A stretch of 64,000 bases of DNA. Source: Candidatus Avelusimicrobium caledoniensis (GTDB taxonomy: Bacteria; Elusimicrobiota; Elusimicrobia; Elusimicrobiales; Elusimicrobiaceae). Of the stretch, positions 16,781-25,710 are shown one piece after another. The translations under genes were made by a program, and so were the position numbers. The stretch's first letter is position 1. Every line of letters starts with the position of its first letter. The stretch covers positions 98,938-162,937 of the forward strand of contig ONAM01000014.1 of the NCBI GenBank assembly GCA_900315795.1. Reading direction: 5' to 3'. Below the pieces are notes generated by a model that was not told the DNA's origin, ran no database searches, and saw only the letters and a program-made list of their open reading frames with translations.

Positions 16781-17944
16781 CTATTCATGTGCACCGTGGG
16801 CACGTAAATACTCGGCAATTTCCGGTTTGTTTACGGCCAGTTGAAGCGGTGTTTGCGGACGGTTATTTTTGGCATTTACATCAGCCCCGGCTTCCACCAA
16901 GGCACGTACTACCTCTATCCGGCCCGATGATTCCACCACCTCATGCAGGGGAGTTTGACGCTCCGTCGCATCTGCCAAATTCGGGTCGGCCCCCGCCGCA
17001 AGCAGTGTTTCCGTCATCATCAAATCGCCTTTGCGTGCCGCAATAAATAAGGACGTCTGCCCAAAACCAAAAGGATCTGTCGTGTTCACATCAATCCCCG
17101 TTTCCAAAAGTGTTTTAACAATGTCCACCTGCCCTTTTTCTACGGCGTAGCGCATGAGCGTTTTTTGCTCTTTTTCGGGAAGTGTCTGTCCTTGCGCAAG
17201 CAAGCGGACCACCTCTGTCCGGCCCGTATTAACCGCCGTCTGCAACGCCAAACTACGGTTTTGGGTAATGCCGTTTTCTAACAACATACGGACAACCGCC
17301 GCATTCCCTCCGGCGGCGGCCCAAGGGAGCAGATACTCTTTTTCCTGTGCGGAAAGTCTGCCTTGTGCAAGTGCATCCGTTACAGGTTCCGCTTGGCCCG
17401 CATACGCTAGCAAAACGACCCCCGAAACATCGTTAGGAATTACCATGCCTTTGGCCAATAACGCCGCGATCACTTCCGCCCCTCCATATTGCAACGCCGT
17501 AAGCCATGTTTGTTCGTAATTCGGGTCGCCGCCGCATTGGGATAATAATTCGGAAACCTTTTGAACATCATTTTCAAAAATAGCTTGTTTAAGCGGAGTC
17601 CACCCGTGTTCATGGGCCGTATTTACGTCCGGCGGGCACACGGGTTGTCCGGCCGGTATTTCCGACGGACGAGGCGCCGTATCTGTTGGCGTTTTTTTAG
17701 GCATTACCGCCACAGGGGCAGTTACCGGTTGCGCCGGTTGTGGTAAGGTTAAATATCCCCGCAAACCAATCACCGCTAAAATGACGATCACTAACAGCAC
17801 CGGCTGTCTGCGCGTCCAACACAAAAACAACGCCAAAAACAACAAAATACCCAACAGCATGATACTGCCGATAAACGGCAAAACCGCAAAAACAGATTTA
17901 AAAAGAACGCACAAGGCGCAAAAAACGATAATAAAAAACCACAT
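16781..17944 (-). CDS. Membrane-anchored ankyrin-repeat protein
   Basis: The 387-residue protein starts with two or three hydrophobic helices (about residues 1-70) and a Pro-rich linker (residues 70-100). Roughly seven ankyrin repeats follow. The clearest are HEHGWTPLKQAIFENDVQKV, QTSLFIAARKGDLMMTETLL, RQTPLHEVVESSGRIEVV and RPQTPLQLAVNKPEIAEYL. Ankyrin repeats bind other proteins. The partner here is unknown, and there is no sign of secretion to a host beyond the membrane anchor. The ATG follows a very good AAGGAGG site. Confidence 0.85.
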   Translation of the reverse strand: MWFFIIVFCALCVLFKSVFAVLPFIGSIMLLGILLFLALFLCWTRRQPVLLVIVILAVIGLRGYLTLPQPAQPVTAPVAVMPKKTPTDTAPRPSEIPAGQPVCPPDVNTAHEHGWTPLKQAIFENDVQKVSELLSQCGGDPNYEQTWLTALQYGGAEVIAALLAKGMVIPNDVSGVVLLAYAGQAEPVTDALAQGRLSAQEKEYLLPWAAAGGNAAVVRMLLENGITQNRSLALQTAVNTGRTEVVRLLAQGQTLPEKEQKTLMRYAVEKGQVDIVKTLLETGIDVNTTDPFGFGQTSLFIAARKGDLMMTETLLAAGADPNLADATERQTPLHEVVESSGRIEVVRALVEAGADVNAKNNRPQTPLQLAVNKPEIAEYLRAHGAHE

Positions 17945-18023
17945 CTTTATCCTCCTTATAAATACAGTTATTTACTATATAAAATTGCCGAGACCGTGTC
18001 AAAAAGTTACGGTCAAAAAAAAC

Positions 18024-18052
18024 TTGCACTTTTTAGGACGGATGTTTATAAT
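18024..18052 (+). promoter_or_regulatory. hppA promoter
   Basis: TTGCAC (18024-18029), a 17-nt spacer, and TATAAT (18047-18052). This is the best-matching standard promoter in the window. Confidence 0.75.
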
Positions 18053-18092
18053 ATAGGTAGTCTTTCAATTATTTTTTTACAAGGAGAAAAAC

Positions 18093-20456
18093 ATGTGGTA
18101 CGGAATTAGCTCCCTACGCTGTTTTGAACAGTACGCGCTGTTTGGCGTGCTTTTGATTGCGGTGTTGGGGTTGTTGTACGCGCTATTTTTGCGCAAGCAA
18201 GTAATGAGTGAAGATACCGGCACCCCGGAAATGGTTAAAGTATGGAGTGCTATTGAAGAAGGGGCAAATGCCTATCTGAAACGTCAGCTAAAAACGATTT
18301 TGCCGTTAATCGGTTTACTGACCGTTTGTTTGTTTTTATCTGTTTACATCGTTCCTGTGTCGCAAGACTCCATGGAACGCTTTGCGGGTTTATCCGCCGA
18401 CAAAGTAAAACTCATTGCCGCTTTCGGGCGTGCGGGTGCGTTTATTTTGGGTGCGGTGTTTTCGCTGCTCGTCGGTCAACTGGGTATGCGTATTGCCGTG
18501 GACGCCAACGTGCGTGTAGCCGCGGCCTCTAAACGCAGTTTTGGCGACGCGTTACGTATTGCGTACCGCGCCGGCACGGTAACCGGTATGCTTACCGACG
18601 GGCTCGGGCTTTTCGGCGGAACGATTATTTTTATCATTTTCGGTATTGCCGCGCCGGATGCTTTGTTAGGTTTCGGTTTTGGCGGCACGCTGCTTGCGCT
18701 TTTTATGCGTGTGGGCGGCGGTATTTATACCAAAGCCGCGGACGTTGGTGCCGACCTCGTGGGCAAAGTGGAAGCCGGCATCCCGGAAGATGACCCGCGC
18801 AACCCCGCCGTAGTAGCCGATCTCGTGGGCGACAACGTAGGCGACTGCGCCGGTATGGCAGCCGATATTTTTGAATCGTATGAAGTGACGATCGTGTCCG
18901 GCTTAATTTTAGGTATTGCGTTGTGGCGCATTACCGGCCACCACGAATGGATTGTCTATCCGCTTTTGGTACGCGGTATCGGCGTGCTGTGCTCTATCAT
19001 CGGCACGTACGCGGTGAAAGATTCCAAACGCACCGCGGGTAACGCGATGAAAGCTATTTTCAAAGGGTACTCCATTTCCGCCGCGATTTCCGTGGCGATT
19101 TTCGGCGTGCTCGCTTACTTCTATATGGCCAACGTGCCCGGCGGTTGGTGGCGTCCGTTTGCGGCTACAACTATCGGTATTTTGCTCGCAATCTGCATTG
19201 ACCGCTTGACCGAATATTTTACCGGCACCGAAGGCAAACCGGTACAAGAAATTAAAAAAGCAACGGCTACCGGCTCGGCCACGACGATTTTGTCGGGTAT
19301 TGCCGTCGGTTTTGAAAGTGCCGTGTGGACGACCTTAGTGATTGCAGCGTCTATCTTCTTGTCCGTAGTCGTGTTCGGCACGATTGACGGTTTAAGCCCG
19401 GTAGAGAAATTTAACTTTATTCTCTACGGTGTAGCCATGACGGGTATCGGTATGCTCACGCTGACCGGTAACAACGTGGCCATGGACTCGTTCGGCCCGA
19501 TTGCCGATAACGCCAACGGTATCGGCGAAATGAGCTGGCACGGTCACGACGACGAAGAAACGAAAAAAGCCCGCCAAATTATGGCTGATTTAGACGGCGT
19601 AGGCAACACCACTAAAGCCATTACCAAAGGCGTGGCGATTGGGTCTGCCGTGATTGCCGCGGTTTCTTTGTTTGCCTCTTACATGGTAGACGTCAGCAAC
19701 GTCCAACGCCTCTTAAATGATGCGTGGGCCGCCGCGGGCGATAGCAAGGCCTTGGAACTTTTGTCTAACGTAGGCATTGTGGTTTCCAACCCGGTTGTAT
19801 TTGTGGGGATGCTTATCGGTGGGGCTCTGCCGTGGTTGTTCTCGTCGTTTGCCATTAACGCCGTCAGCCGCGCCGCTGCTTTAATTGTGCAGGAAGTGCG
19901 CCGCCAATTTAAAGGGGGCGTCTTGGAAGGCAAAGCCAAACCCGATTATACCCGCGCGGTTAATATCTCTACGGTAGCCGCGCAAAAAGAATTGGTCATT
20001 TTGGCGTTACTGGGTATTGTTTCGCCGATTATCGTCGGTTTAGCGTTTGGCGTGGAAGCGTTAGGCGGTTTCTTGGCCGGAATTATCGTTTCCGGGCAAC
20101 TCCTAGCGGTGTTTATGTCTAACGCGGGCGGTGCGTGGGATAACGCCAAAAAAGTGGTGGAAGATGAGCCCTCTGATATTGCCGCCAACACCGGTAAAGG
20201 GTCCGAACGCCACAAAGCCAGCGTAGTGGGCGACACGGTGGGCGACCCCTTAAAAGACACCGCCGGGCCGGCTGTCAACCCGCTTATTAAAGTAGTGAAC
20301 ATGGTAGCCGTGATCGTTGCGCCTATCATTGTAAACTACCACAACGACTTTACCCCCTTAGGCAAACTGGGTTGGGTGGTTGTAATTGCGCTCTTGGCGG
20401 TTTTAAGTTGGGCGATTTTATCCAGCAAAAAACCGGCACAAGACGTAACGAAATAA
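18093..20456 (+). CDS. hppA: Membrane-bound H+-translocating pyrophosphatase
   Basis: The 787-residue, many-helix protein couples pyrophosphate hydrolysis to ion pumping across the inner membrane. The substrate site shows DVGADLVGKVE followed by DDPRNPAVVADLVGDNVGDC (residues 215-255). The C-terminal acidic motif is VGDTVGDPLKDTAGP. GNTTKAITKG near residue 504 has Lys and Thr at the two positions that mark the potassium-independent, proton-pumping subfamily. The start has an AAGGAGA site and a consensus promoter. Such enzymes save energy in fermenters by using biosynthetic pyrophosphate. See pfkA at 23834 for a possible link. Confidence 0.96.
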   Translation: MWYGISSLRCFEQYALFGVLLIAVLGLLYALFLRKQVMSEDTGTPEMVKVWSAIEEGANAYLKRQLKTILPLIGLLTVCLFLSVYIVPVSQDSMERFAGLSADKVKLIAAFGRAGAFILGAVFSLLVGQLGMRIAVDANVRVAAASKRSFGDALRIAYRAGTVTGMLTDGLGLFGGTIIFIIFGIAAPDALLGFGFGGTLLALFMRVGGGIYTKAADVGADLVGKVEAGIPEDDPRNPAVVADLVGDNVGDCAGMAADIFESYEVTIVSGLILGIALWRITGHHEWIVYPLLVRGIGVLCSIIGTYAVKDSKRTAGNAMKAIFKGYSISAAISVAIFGVLAYFYMANVPGGWWRPFAATTIGILLAICIDRLTEYFTGTEGKPVQEIKKATATGSATTILSGIAVGFESAVWTTLVIAASIFLSVVVFGTIDGLSPVEKFNFILYGVAMTGIGMLTLTGNNVAMDSFGPIADNANGIGEMSWHGHDDEETKKARQIMADLDGVGNTTKAITKGVAIGSAVIAAVSLFASYMVDVSNVQRLLNDAWAAAGDSKALELLSNVGIVVSNPVVFVGMLIGGALPWLFSSFAINAVSRAAALIVQEVRRQFKGGVLEGKAKPDYTRAVNISTVAAQKELVILALLGIVSPIIVGLAFGVEALGGFLAGIIVSGQLLAVFMSNAGGAWDNAKKVVEDEPSDIAANTGKGSERHKASVVGDTVGDPLKDTAGPAVNPLIKVVNMVAVIVAPIIVNYHNDFTPLGKLGWVVVIALLAVLSWAILSSKKPAQDVTK

Positions 20457-20472
20457 TAGTAAGTTTTACCAA

Positions 20473-20503
20473 AAGAACCCCGCTCTTAGGAGCGGGGTTC
20501 TTT
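20473..20503 (+). terminator. Terminator of hppA
   Basis: GAACCCCGCTC-TTAG-GAGCGGGGTTC followed by TTTG. Confidence 0.9.
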
Positions 20504-20520
20504 GTTTACCCTATACACAT

Positions 20521-21042
20521 TTAGTAATCCCACCCGTAGGTATTATCACCCCAACTGGCAGGATAAGGATCGTTTGTATCACTTTTGCAAATTTGGTAAT
20601 TGATATCAGACGTAGCCGGTTTACCGGAAAGGCCGGTAGCCAAACAAAAAGTTTTTCCATGCGCGTAAGAACTATTTTGATAGTCAACGTAATAAGATAA
20701 ATATCTGTTGGGTAACACACAATACACCGATGCGCGCTGGGTCGCCTGATTTGCCGACATTGTGCAACTGCCCCAAGAAAACCCGACCATATGGTTATGG
20801 TCATCTACCCATGTGGTCGGAAGATCCAGAGACAGTTGGGTATAGTCGTCTGTATAAGCACCATTGGCTAAATAATAAACCTCCTCCGCATCGGCAATTT
20901 TCCGGGCCATGATTTTAGCTTGAACAAAACGGCTTTTCCATACCGCTTTTTGATATTGCGGCAACGCCACCGCCGCCAAAATGCCGATGATTAAAACCAC
21001 CACCAATAATTCTATAAGCGTAAATGCTTTGTTGTTTTTCAT
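20521..21042 (-). CDS. Type IV pilin/pseudopilin-like protein (copy 4)
   Basis: This 173-residue prepilin has leader MKNNKA, cleavage A/FTLIE, and LPQYQKAVWKSRFVQAKIMA as the helix continuation. Four Cys lie in the globular part (WGSCTMS, VYCVLPN, KTFCLAT, YQICKSD), and the end is Gly-Trp-Asp-Tyr. The promoter is class 1 but 1 nt shorter than the rest. It is convergent with hppA. Confidence 0.93.
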   Translation of the reverse strand: MKNNKAFTLIELLVVVLIIGILAAVALPQYQKAVWKSRFVQAKIMARKIADAEEVYYLANGAYTDDYTQLSLDLPTTWVDDHNHMVGFSWGSCTMSANQATQRASVYCVLPNRYLSYYVDYQNSSYAHGKTFCLATGLSGKPATSDINYQICKSDTNDPYPASWGDNTYGWDY

Positions 21043-21068
21043 ACAACCTCCTTTTTATCATTAAATAA

Positions 21069-21095
21069 AATGTAGCAAAAAAAAAAAGATGTCAA
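21069..21095 (-). promoter_or_regulatory. Pilin promoter with 15-nt spacer (copy 4)
   Basis: TTGACA (plus strand 21090-21095) and TACATT (21069-21074) with an 11-nt run (21077-21087). The C normally next to the run is missing, so the spacer is 15 nt. It could equally be a 10-nt run with C changed to A. Confidence 0.7.
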
Positions 21096-21262
21096 CCCCC
21101 CCTTGCCGGGGGCAGGCATTTTGGGAGTCAACTTTCACTTAATTAGAGCCACACTGTTTGTGCAGTGTTGCTCTGTATTTTATTTTTCCGACGGAAAATT
21201 TACAAATAACCCGGCCCACACAAGCGACGGTTTTTTGTTGTGTTTTATGCTATGATATAGGT

Positions 21263-22111
21263 ATGACTTTAATTCTTTCTTTTATTATTGCCGGATGTGT
21301 AGTGGGGCTAGTGGCCTCCACCCGTTCCCGCACGGCCGATCTGGCACGTATTGCCCGGGCTAACGGGTGTGCTTTTGATAAACGCAAAGACACCGTTACC
21401 ACCCAATTAACTGCCGGACGCTTAGAGTTTTTTACGCAATACTTTCATCAGTATAACAACGTATTTACTTGCTCGGACAACGTAGCTTTTATCCGCTGGG
21501 CCGACGATACCATTTATAAAGATGAAAATGCCAAAAACAAATTGCAACACATTACCATTTTTACGGCAGAACTTAAAAAACGGCAATTCCCGTTATTAAA
21601 AGCGGCTCCTTTGTCGTCGCCGTTTGCGCGCTCGCAACATATGCTGATGAAAACAAATATCCCCGCCATTGATACACGTTACCGCCTGCATGCGCCAAGC
21701 CAAGCATCGGGCATTTTATTTACGCCCATGATTATCGGACTTTTTAAAACGCAACCGAATATTTATTTGGAACTCAACGAAAACGCCCTTATCTACCACG
21801 AACACCGCTTGATTCCGGTAGAGGAGATGGAATCGTTCCGTTTCCGTGCGTTGCAAATTTTAGGGGAGTTGGAAAAATTAGTGGAAAAATTAGACCGCGA
21901 AACCAATGACAGTTCCTCCACTCCCGTCGTTACGGACGCCGCCCCTGACGTACGCGCAACCGCTATGTTGCAACAATTTGCCGCGCAAGACACGCCGACC
22001 AGCACCAATACACCCATGTGGCGCGGAATATGGTTTGTGATACTCGTGCTGATTTTCTTTGGAGTCAGTTTCCTCTCGTGGTTTGCCTTACGCAACTGGG
22101 TAGGAAGATAA
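21263..22111 (+). CDS. Hypothetical membrane protein
   Basis: I do not recognise the family. The start at 21263 is chosen because TATGAT (21251-21256) lies exactly 6 nt upstream, which suits a leaderless mRNA, and because it opens an N-terminal membrane helix (LILSFIIAGCVVGLVA). The 282-residue protein has a large soluble middle with charged helices (LGELEKLVEKLDRE), a low-complexity Thr/Ser/Asp linker near residue 220, and a second membrane helix close to the C-terminus (WFVILVLIFFGVSFLSWF). With both ends anchored, the middle probably faces one side of the inner membrane. It is followed by a strong terminator. Confidence 0.7.
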   Translation: MTLILSFIIAGCVVGLVASTRSRTADLARIARANGCAFDKRKDTVTTQLTAGRLEFFTQYFHQYNNVFTCSDNVAFIRWADDTIYKDENAKNKLQHITIFTAELKKRQFPLLKAAPLSSPFARSQHMLMKTNIPAIDTRYRLHAPSQASGILFTPMIIGLFKTQPNIYLELNENALIYHEHRLIPVEEMESFRFRALQILGELEKLVEKLDRETNDSSSTPVVTDAAPDVRATAMLQQFAAQDTPTSTNTPMWRGIWFVILVLIFFGVSFLSWFALRNWVGR

Positions 22112-22129
22112 AATTTGCATATTAAGTGA

Positions 22130-22166
22130 AACCGGGGCGAAACTTTTTATTTCGCCCCGGTTTTTC
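22130..22166. terminator. Terminator between convergent genes
   Basis: AAACCGGGGCGAAA and TTTCGCCCCGGTTT arms with a 7-nt loop and T run, shared by the hypothetical gene and pilin copy 5. Confidence 0.9.
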
Positions 22167-22864
22167 TACGGCATAGTGTAGTTACGGAAAGCAACCCCTC
22201 CCGGCAAAAAGGTGCCTTTCCAAATTTGCGTGCAATACGCCCCATCCGCTTGTGCAAAACTCATCGCTCCTTGCACCATTTCATGGCAACGAGATCTATC
22301 TTGGGCAATTCCGTTACTTGTTAAAGCCCAGCGCGAAAACCCGCCCCCTTTATACTTGCCCGAAATCCGACCCATAAATAGCGATATATTACTATCATTA
22401 TCTTTGTACAATTGCAACGACCAATCTCCGTTAGAACGTACATCTAACACGTGATTTTCATCTGCCGTATACCATTGGGTAGTACCTGTCCAATCGGGCA
22501 TTTCTATATCCAAGTCATCAAAACTGGCAGGATAGGTACCCGCTGCCATCCAATACCGTTGCACGGCTTGCTCCGCCGATTTGAGAAGAACTAATGCCTG
22601 CGTACCACGTGATTTCTCCACCGCCGTTGTATATTGCGGCAACGCCACCGCCGCCAATATACCGATGATTAACACGACGACTAATAATTCAATAAGCGTA
22701 AATGCGTTGCCGTTATTAAATAAAGACCTGTCATCCCGGAAATTTGTAATCCGGGATCTTCTGATTTCCTCTCGCTCGTTAACCATCCCATCAGAAACAA
22801 AAATACGAAGATGCCGGATAAAAACCTTCCGGCATGACAGACTTTTTTTATTTTCTTTTTCCAT
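22166..22864 (-). CDS. Type IV pilin-like protein with expanded leader (copy 5)
   Basis: The 232-residue prepilin is the longest in the window because its leader is 54 residues before A/FTLIE. Two REP-like palindromes (22731-22757 and 22811-22835) supply the extra codons in frame. The mature part belongs to the subfamily of copies 7 and 10: KSRGTQALVLLKSAEQAVQRYW, then GRISGKYKGGGFSRW and two Cys (RSRCHEM, GAYCTQI). Its RBS and T11 promoter are the usual ones, so the expanded leader is not a wrong start call unless translation begins at an internal codon. Confidence 0.88.
   Translation of the reverse strand: MEKENKKSLSCRKVFIRHLRIFVSDGMVNEREEIRRSRITNFRDDRSLFNNGNAFTLIELLVVVLIIGILAAVALPQYTTAVEKSRGTQALVLLKSAEQAVQRYWMAAGTYPASFDDLDIEMPDWTGTTQWYTADENHVLDVRSNGDWSLQLYKDNDSNISLFMGRISGKYKGGGFSRWALTSNGIAQDRSRCHEMVQGAMSFAQADGAYCTQIWKGTFLPGGVAFRNYTMP
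22731..22757. repeat. REP-like palindrome in prepilin leader
   Basis: Arms ATCCCGGA (22733-22740) and TCCGGGAT (22750-22757), preceded by TC. It lies inside the leader codons of pilin copy 5. Confidence 0.85.
22811..22835. repeat. REP-like palindrome in prepilin leader
   Basis: Arms ATGCCGGA (22811-22818) and TCCGGCAT (22828-22835) with loop TAAAAACCT, followed by GACAG as in the other family members. Confidence 0.85.
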
Positions 22865-22891
22865 AAAAACCTCCTTTGTTTCATTTAATAA

Positions 22892-22919
22892 AATGTAGCA
22901 AAAAAAAAAACGATGTCAA
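22892..22919 (-). promoter_or_regulatory. Pilin promoter with T11 spacer (copy 5)
   Basis: TTGACA (plus strand 22914-22919), TACATT (22892-22897), 16-nt spacer with homopolymer 22900-22910. It is back to back with the leaderless ispH promoter. Confidence 0.75.
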
Positions 22920-22958
22920 GTAAAATTTTTTATAACCGTTTTTTTCTATAATATAAGT

Positions 22959-23837
22959 ATGTCTGCAACACAGGATGTTATCGTAGCCAAACGGGCGGGG
23001 TTTTGCCCCGGGGTCAAACGCGCCATTGAAAAAGTGCTGGAATTAGAGGCCGCGGGCAAAAAGCCCGTTTATACCATTGGGCCTTTAATTCACAACAAAC
23101 AAGTGACGGACATGCTCTGCGCCAAACAAATTACCGCCATTGATTCGCCCGACCAAGCTACCGACAAATCCGGTGTACTTGTGATCCGTGCGCACGGTAT
23201 TACACCGCAATTTCAACAGGAAATTGAATCGTGCGGTATGACGGTGGAAGACGCTACGTGTCCGCTTGTAAAACACGCGCAAAACATCATTGATAAATTT
23301 GCCAAGCAAGGATATCATACGGTAATTGTGGGCGACGGCGACCATGCAGAAGTAATCGGACTTATGGGATATACGCAAGGGCGCGGCACGGTTGTTTCCG
23401 GGCCGGAAGAAGCCAAAAATTTGCCGCATTTTGATAAAGTTAATGTGGTATCCCAAACCACCCAAAAAGAAAGTGTCTTTTACGAAACCGCCGAAGAAAT
23501 CAAAAAACGAGCGGACATTTGCCAAATTTCAAACACGATTTGCCAGCCAACCAAAGAACGACAAAAAGAAACCATTGAGTGCGCACAAAGTGCCGATTTA
23601 GTAATTGTAGTAGGCGGCAAACACAGCGCGAACACCGCCCGCTTGGCGCTACTATGTAAAGAACTTTCTTCCGCTGTTGCGCATGTGGAAACGGAAACAG
23701 AACTGGACGAAAACCAAATTTTACAAGCTAAAAAAATTTTTATTACAGCCGGTGCTTCCACGCCCGAGTGGGTCATTGACCGCGTCGTGGACCGCGTGCG
23801 TCAGTTGCGCCGCCAAGCACCTAAGGGGGATAAATGA
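22959..23837 (+). CDS. ispH: 4-hydroxy-3-methylbut-2-enyl diphosphate reductase
   Basis: The 292-residue iron-sulfur enzyme performs the last step of the non-mevalonate isoprenoid pathway. The three cluster Cys are in GFCPGVKRA, ATCPLVKHA and NTICQPTKERQ. The IRAHG motif and the C-terminal TAGASTPEWVI are also present. TATAAT (22947-22952) lies exactly 6 nt before the ATG and no Shine-Dalgarno is seen, so a leaderless transcript is likely. It overlaps pfkA by 4 nt (ATGA), forming the operon ispH-pfkA-rlmB. Confidence 0.96.
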   Translation: MSATQDVIVAKRAGFCPGVKRAIEKVLELEAAGKKPVYTIGPLIHNKQVTDMLCAKQITAIDSPDQATDKSGVLVIRAHGITPQFQQEIESCGMTVEDATCPLVKHAQNIIDKFAKQGYHTVIVGDGDHAEVIGLMGYTQGRGTVVSGPEEAKNLPHFDKVNVVSQTTQKESVFYETAEEIKKRADICQISNTICQPTKERQKETIECAQSADLVIVVGGKHSANTARLALLCKELSSAVAHVETETELDENQILQAKKIFITAGASTPEWVIDRVVDRVRQLRRQAPKGDK

Positions 23838-24934
23838 CAATTAAACGTATCGGAATTTTAACAGCCGGAGGAGATTGCCCCGGTTTAAACGCCGTCGTTC
23901 GTGCGGCCAGCAAAAATGCGCTGAGCCACGGGATAGAAGTGTTAGGTTTTAAAAACGGTTTTGACGGACTTGTTCGCAACGAGTTTATTAAAATATCCGG
24001 CGATACCGTCTCCGGCATTTTGACGTTGGGCGGTACAATTTTGGGATCCAGCAACCTCGCTAACCCGTTTAACTACACGTTGCCGCCGTTTGGCACGCCG
24101 GAAAAACCGCGTGATTTATCTTCCGTAGTCATGCACAATTTTAAAGAAAATATGTTGGATGCTTTAATTACGATCGGCGGCGACGGCACACTTCACATGT
24201 CGCAAAAGTTTGTGGAAATGGGGATGCCCATTGTGGCTGTGCCCAAAACGATTGATAACGATTTGTCTGCTACCGATCAGACGTTCGGGTTTGACTCTGC
24301 CTTGCACATCGCCACGGAAGCCATTGACCGCTTACACACCACCGCCCAAAGCCACCACCGCGTGATGATTGTGGAAACCATGGGCCGTTATGCGGGTTGG
24401 ATTGCCTTGCGCTCCGCTATCGCGGGCGGGGGCGACATTGTGCTCATCCCGGAAATTCCGTATAACGACGACGTAATCGTTAATTACATCCAAAACCGCA
24501 AAGCCAAGGGTAAAAATTTCAGTATCGTTGTCGCCGCCGAAGGCGCGAAAAACGAACAAGGCGAACAAGCCATTGCGCGCACGGTAGCGGGCAGTACAGA
24601 CGCTATCCGTTTAGGCGGTATTGCTAATAAATTAAGCGATATGATTGAGAGCAAAACCGGCATTGAATCGCGCGCGTGCGTACTGGGCCACACCCAACGC
24701 GGCGGCACACCAACGGCGTTTGACCGCTGGCTCTCTACGCTCTACGGCTCAAAAGCCATGGATATGATTTTGGAAGGCAAGTTTGGTTACATGGCGGCTT
24801 TTCACAACTTCGGTATGGACGAAGTAAAAATTGCCGATGCAATTGCTAACTTAAAACGCGTAGACCCGCACGGGGCGGAAGTTAAAGCTGCGTTGGAAGT
24901 GGGCATGAGTTTCGGCTCGCGCGAAATCGGTTAA
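23834..24934 (+). CDS. pfkA: 6-phosphofructokinase (phosphoryl donor uncertain)
   Basis: The 366-residue glycolytic enzyme phosphorylates fructose 6-phosphate. GGDCPGLNAVVR opens the fold. GGDGTLHMS near residue 116 has Gly at the position that is Asp in classic pyrophosphate-dependent enzymes. PKTIDND near residue 137 has Lys where ATP-dependent E. coli-type enzymes have Gly. This Gly/Lys mixture marks the group III/long clade, in which ATP or pyrophosphate use cannot be read from sequence alone. A membrane pyrophosphatase is encoded 3.4 kb upstream. It overlaps ispH and precedes rlmB by 11 nt. Confidence 0.92.
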   Translation: MTIKRIGILTAGGDCPGLNAVVRAASKNALSHGIEVLGFKNGFDGLVRNEFIKISGDTVSGILTLGGTILGSSNLANPFNYTLPPFGTPEKPRDLSSVVMHNFKENMLDALITIGGDGTLHMSQKFVEMGMPIVAVPKTIDNDLSATDQTFGFDSALHIATEAIDRLHTTAQSHHRVMIVETMGRYAGWIALRSAIAGGGDIVLIPEIPYNDDVIVNYIQNRKAKGKNFSIVVAAEGAKNEQGEQAIARTVAGSTDAIRLGGIANKLSDMIESKTGIESRACVLGHTQRGGTPTAFDRWLSTLYGSKAMDMILEGKFGYMAAFHNFGMDEVKIADAIANLKRVDPHGAEVKAALEVGMSFGSREIG

Positions 24935-24945
24935 GAGGTGTTTTT

Positions 24946-25701
24946 ATGAATGAAAATAATTTAGATATGATTTACGGGATTCACCCGGTACAAGAGGCCT
25001 TACGCAGTAAAAAACGCAACGTCACCCAACTGTACGTGTCCGACAGTAAAGCCGGGCACCGCGCCGTAGAAGATATTATCCGGCTGGCCAAACGCGCTAA
25101 CGTAAAAATTGACCGCATTGATAACAAAACATTGGACCGCTTAACCCGCAACGCCAATCACCAAGGCATTATGGCTAAAATTCAGCCGGTGCGTTTGATG
25201 AAATTATCCAATGCTATTTACGAATCCGACGGAAACAAAAAAGATTTATGGCTCGCCGTGGACGAAATGACCGACCCGCAAAATTTGGGCGCAATCATCC
25301 GCAGTGCGGCGTGTTTGGGTTTTTCTACCATTATCTTGCCCAACCGCCGGACCGTCGGCATCACGCCCGCTGTGTATAAAGTAGCGTGCGGGGCTATTGA
25401 AAACGTCAACATTGTGGAAGTAGCCAACTTGTCTGCCGCTTTAAATGACCTCAAAGAAGAGGGCTTTTGGATCTACGGTGCGGATATGGCCGGCAAACCT
25501 ATCCATAAAGTGCAATACAATTCACCTGCGGTATTGGTAATCGGCTCCGAGGGGTTTGGCATCCGCGAAAAAACCGCCGAAAATTGCGACGAGATTGTTT
25601 CCATTGAGCAGAAACAATTAGGCGGAGTGGATAGTTTAAATGCGTCTGCCGCCGCCAGTATCATCATGTACGACATGATGGCCAAAGTGCAACTGCGTTA
25701 G
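24946..25701 (+). CDS. rlmB: 23S rRNA (guanosine-2'-O-)-methyltransferase, TrmH family
   Basis: The 251-residue protein has the RNA-binding N-terminal domain starting MIYGIHPVQEAL and the SPOUT methyltransferase domain. The three family motifs are present: DPQNLGAIIRSAACLGF, LVIGSEGFGIRE and the knot sequence GGVDSLNASAAASI. RlmB methylates G2251 of 23S rRNA; a different TrmH-type target cannot be excluded. It is the last gene of the ispH operon and is convergent with pilin copy 6, ending 9 nt away. Confidence 0.92.
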   Translation: MNENNLDMIYGIHPVQEALRSKKRNVTQLYVSDSKAGHRAVEDIIRLAKRANVKIDRIDNKTLDRLTRNANHQGIMAKIQPVRLMKLSNAIYESDGNKKDLWLAVDEMTDPQNLGAIIRSAACLGFSTIILPNRRTVGITPAVYKVACGAIENVNIVEVANLSAALNDLKEEGFWIYGADMAGKPIHKVQYNSPAVLVIGSEGFGIREKTAENCDEIVSIEQKQLGGVDSLNASAAASIIMYDMMAKVQLR

Positions 25702-25710
25702 GTGGTACTT

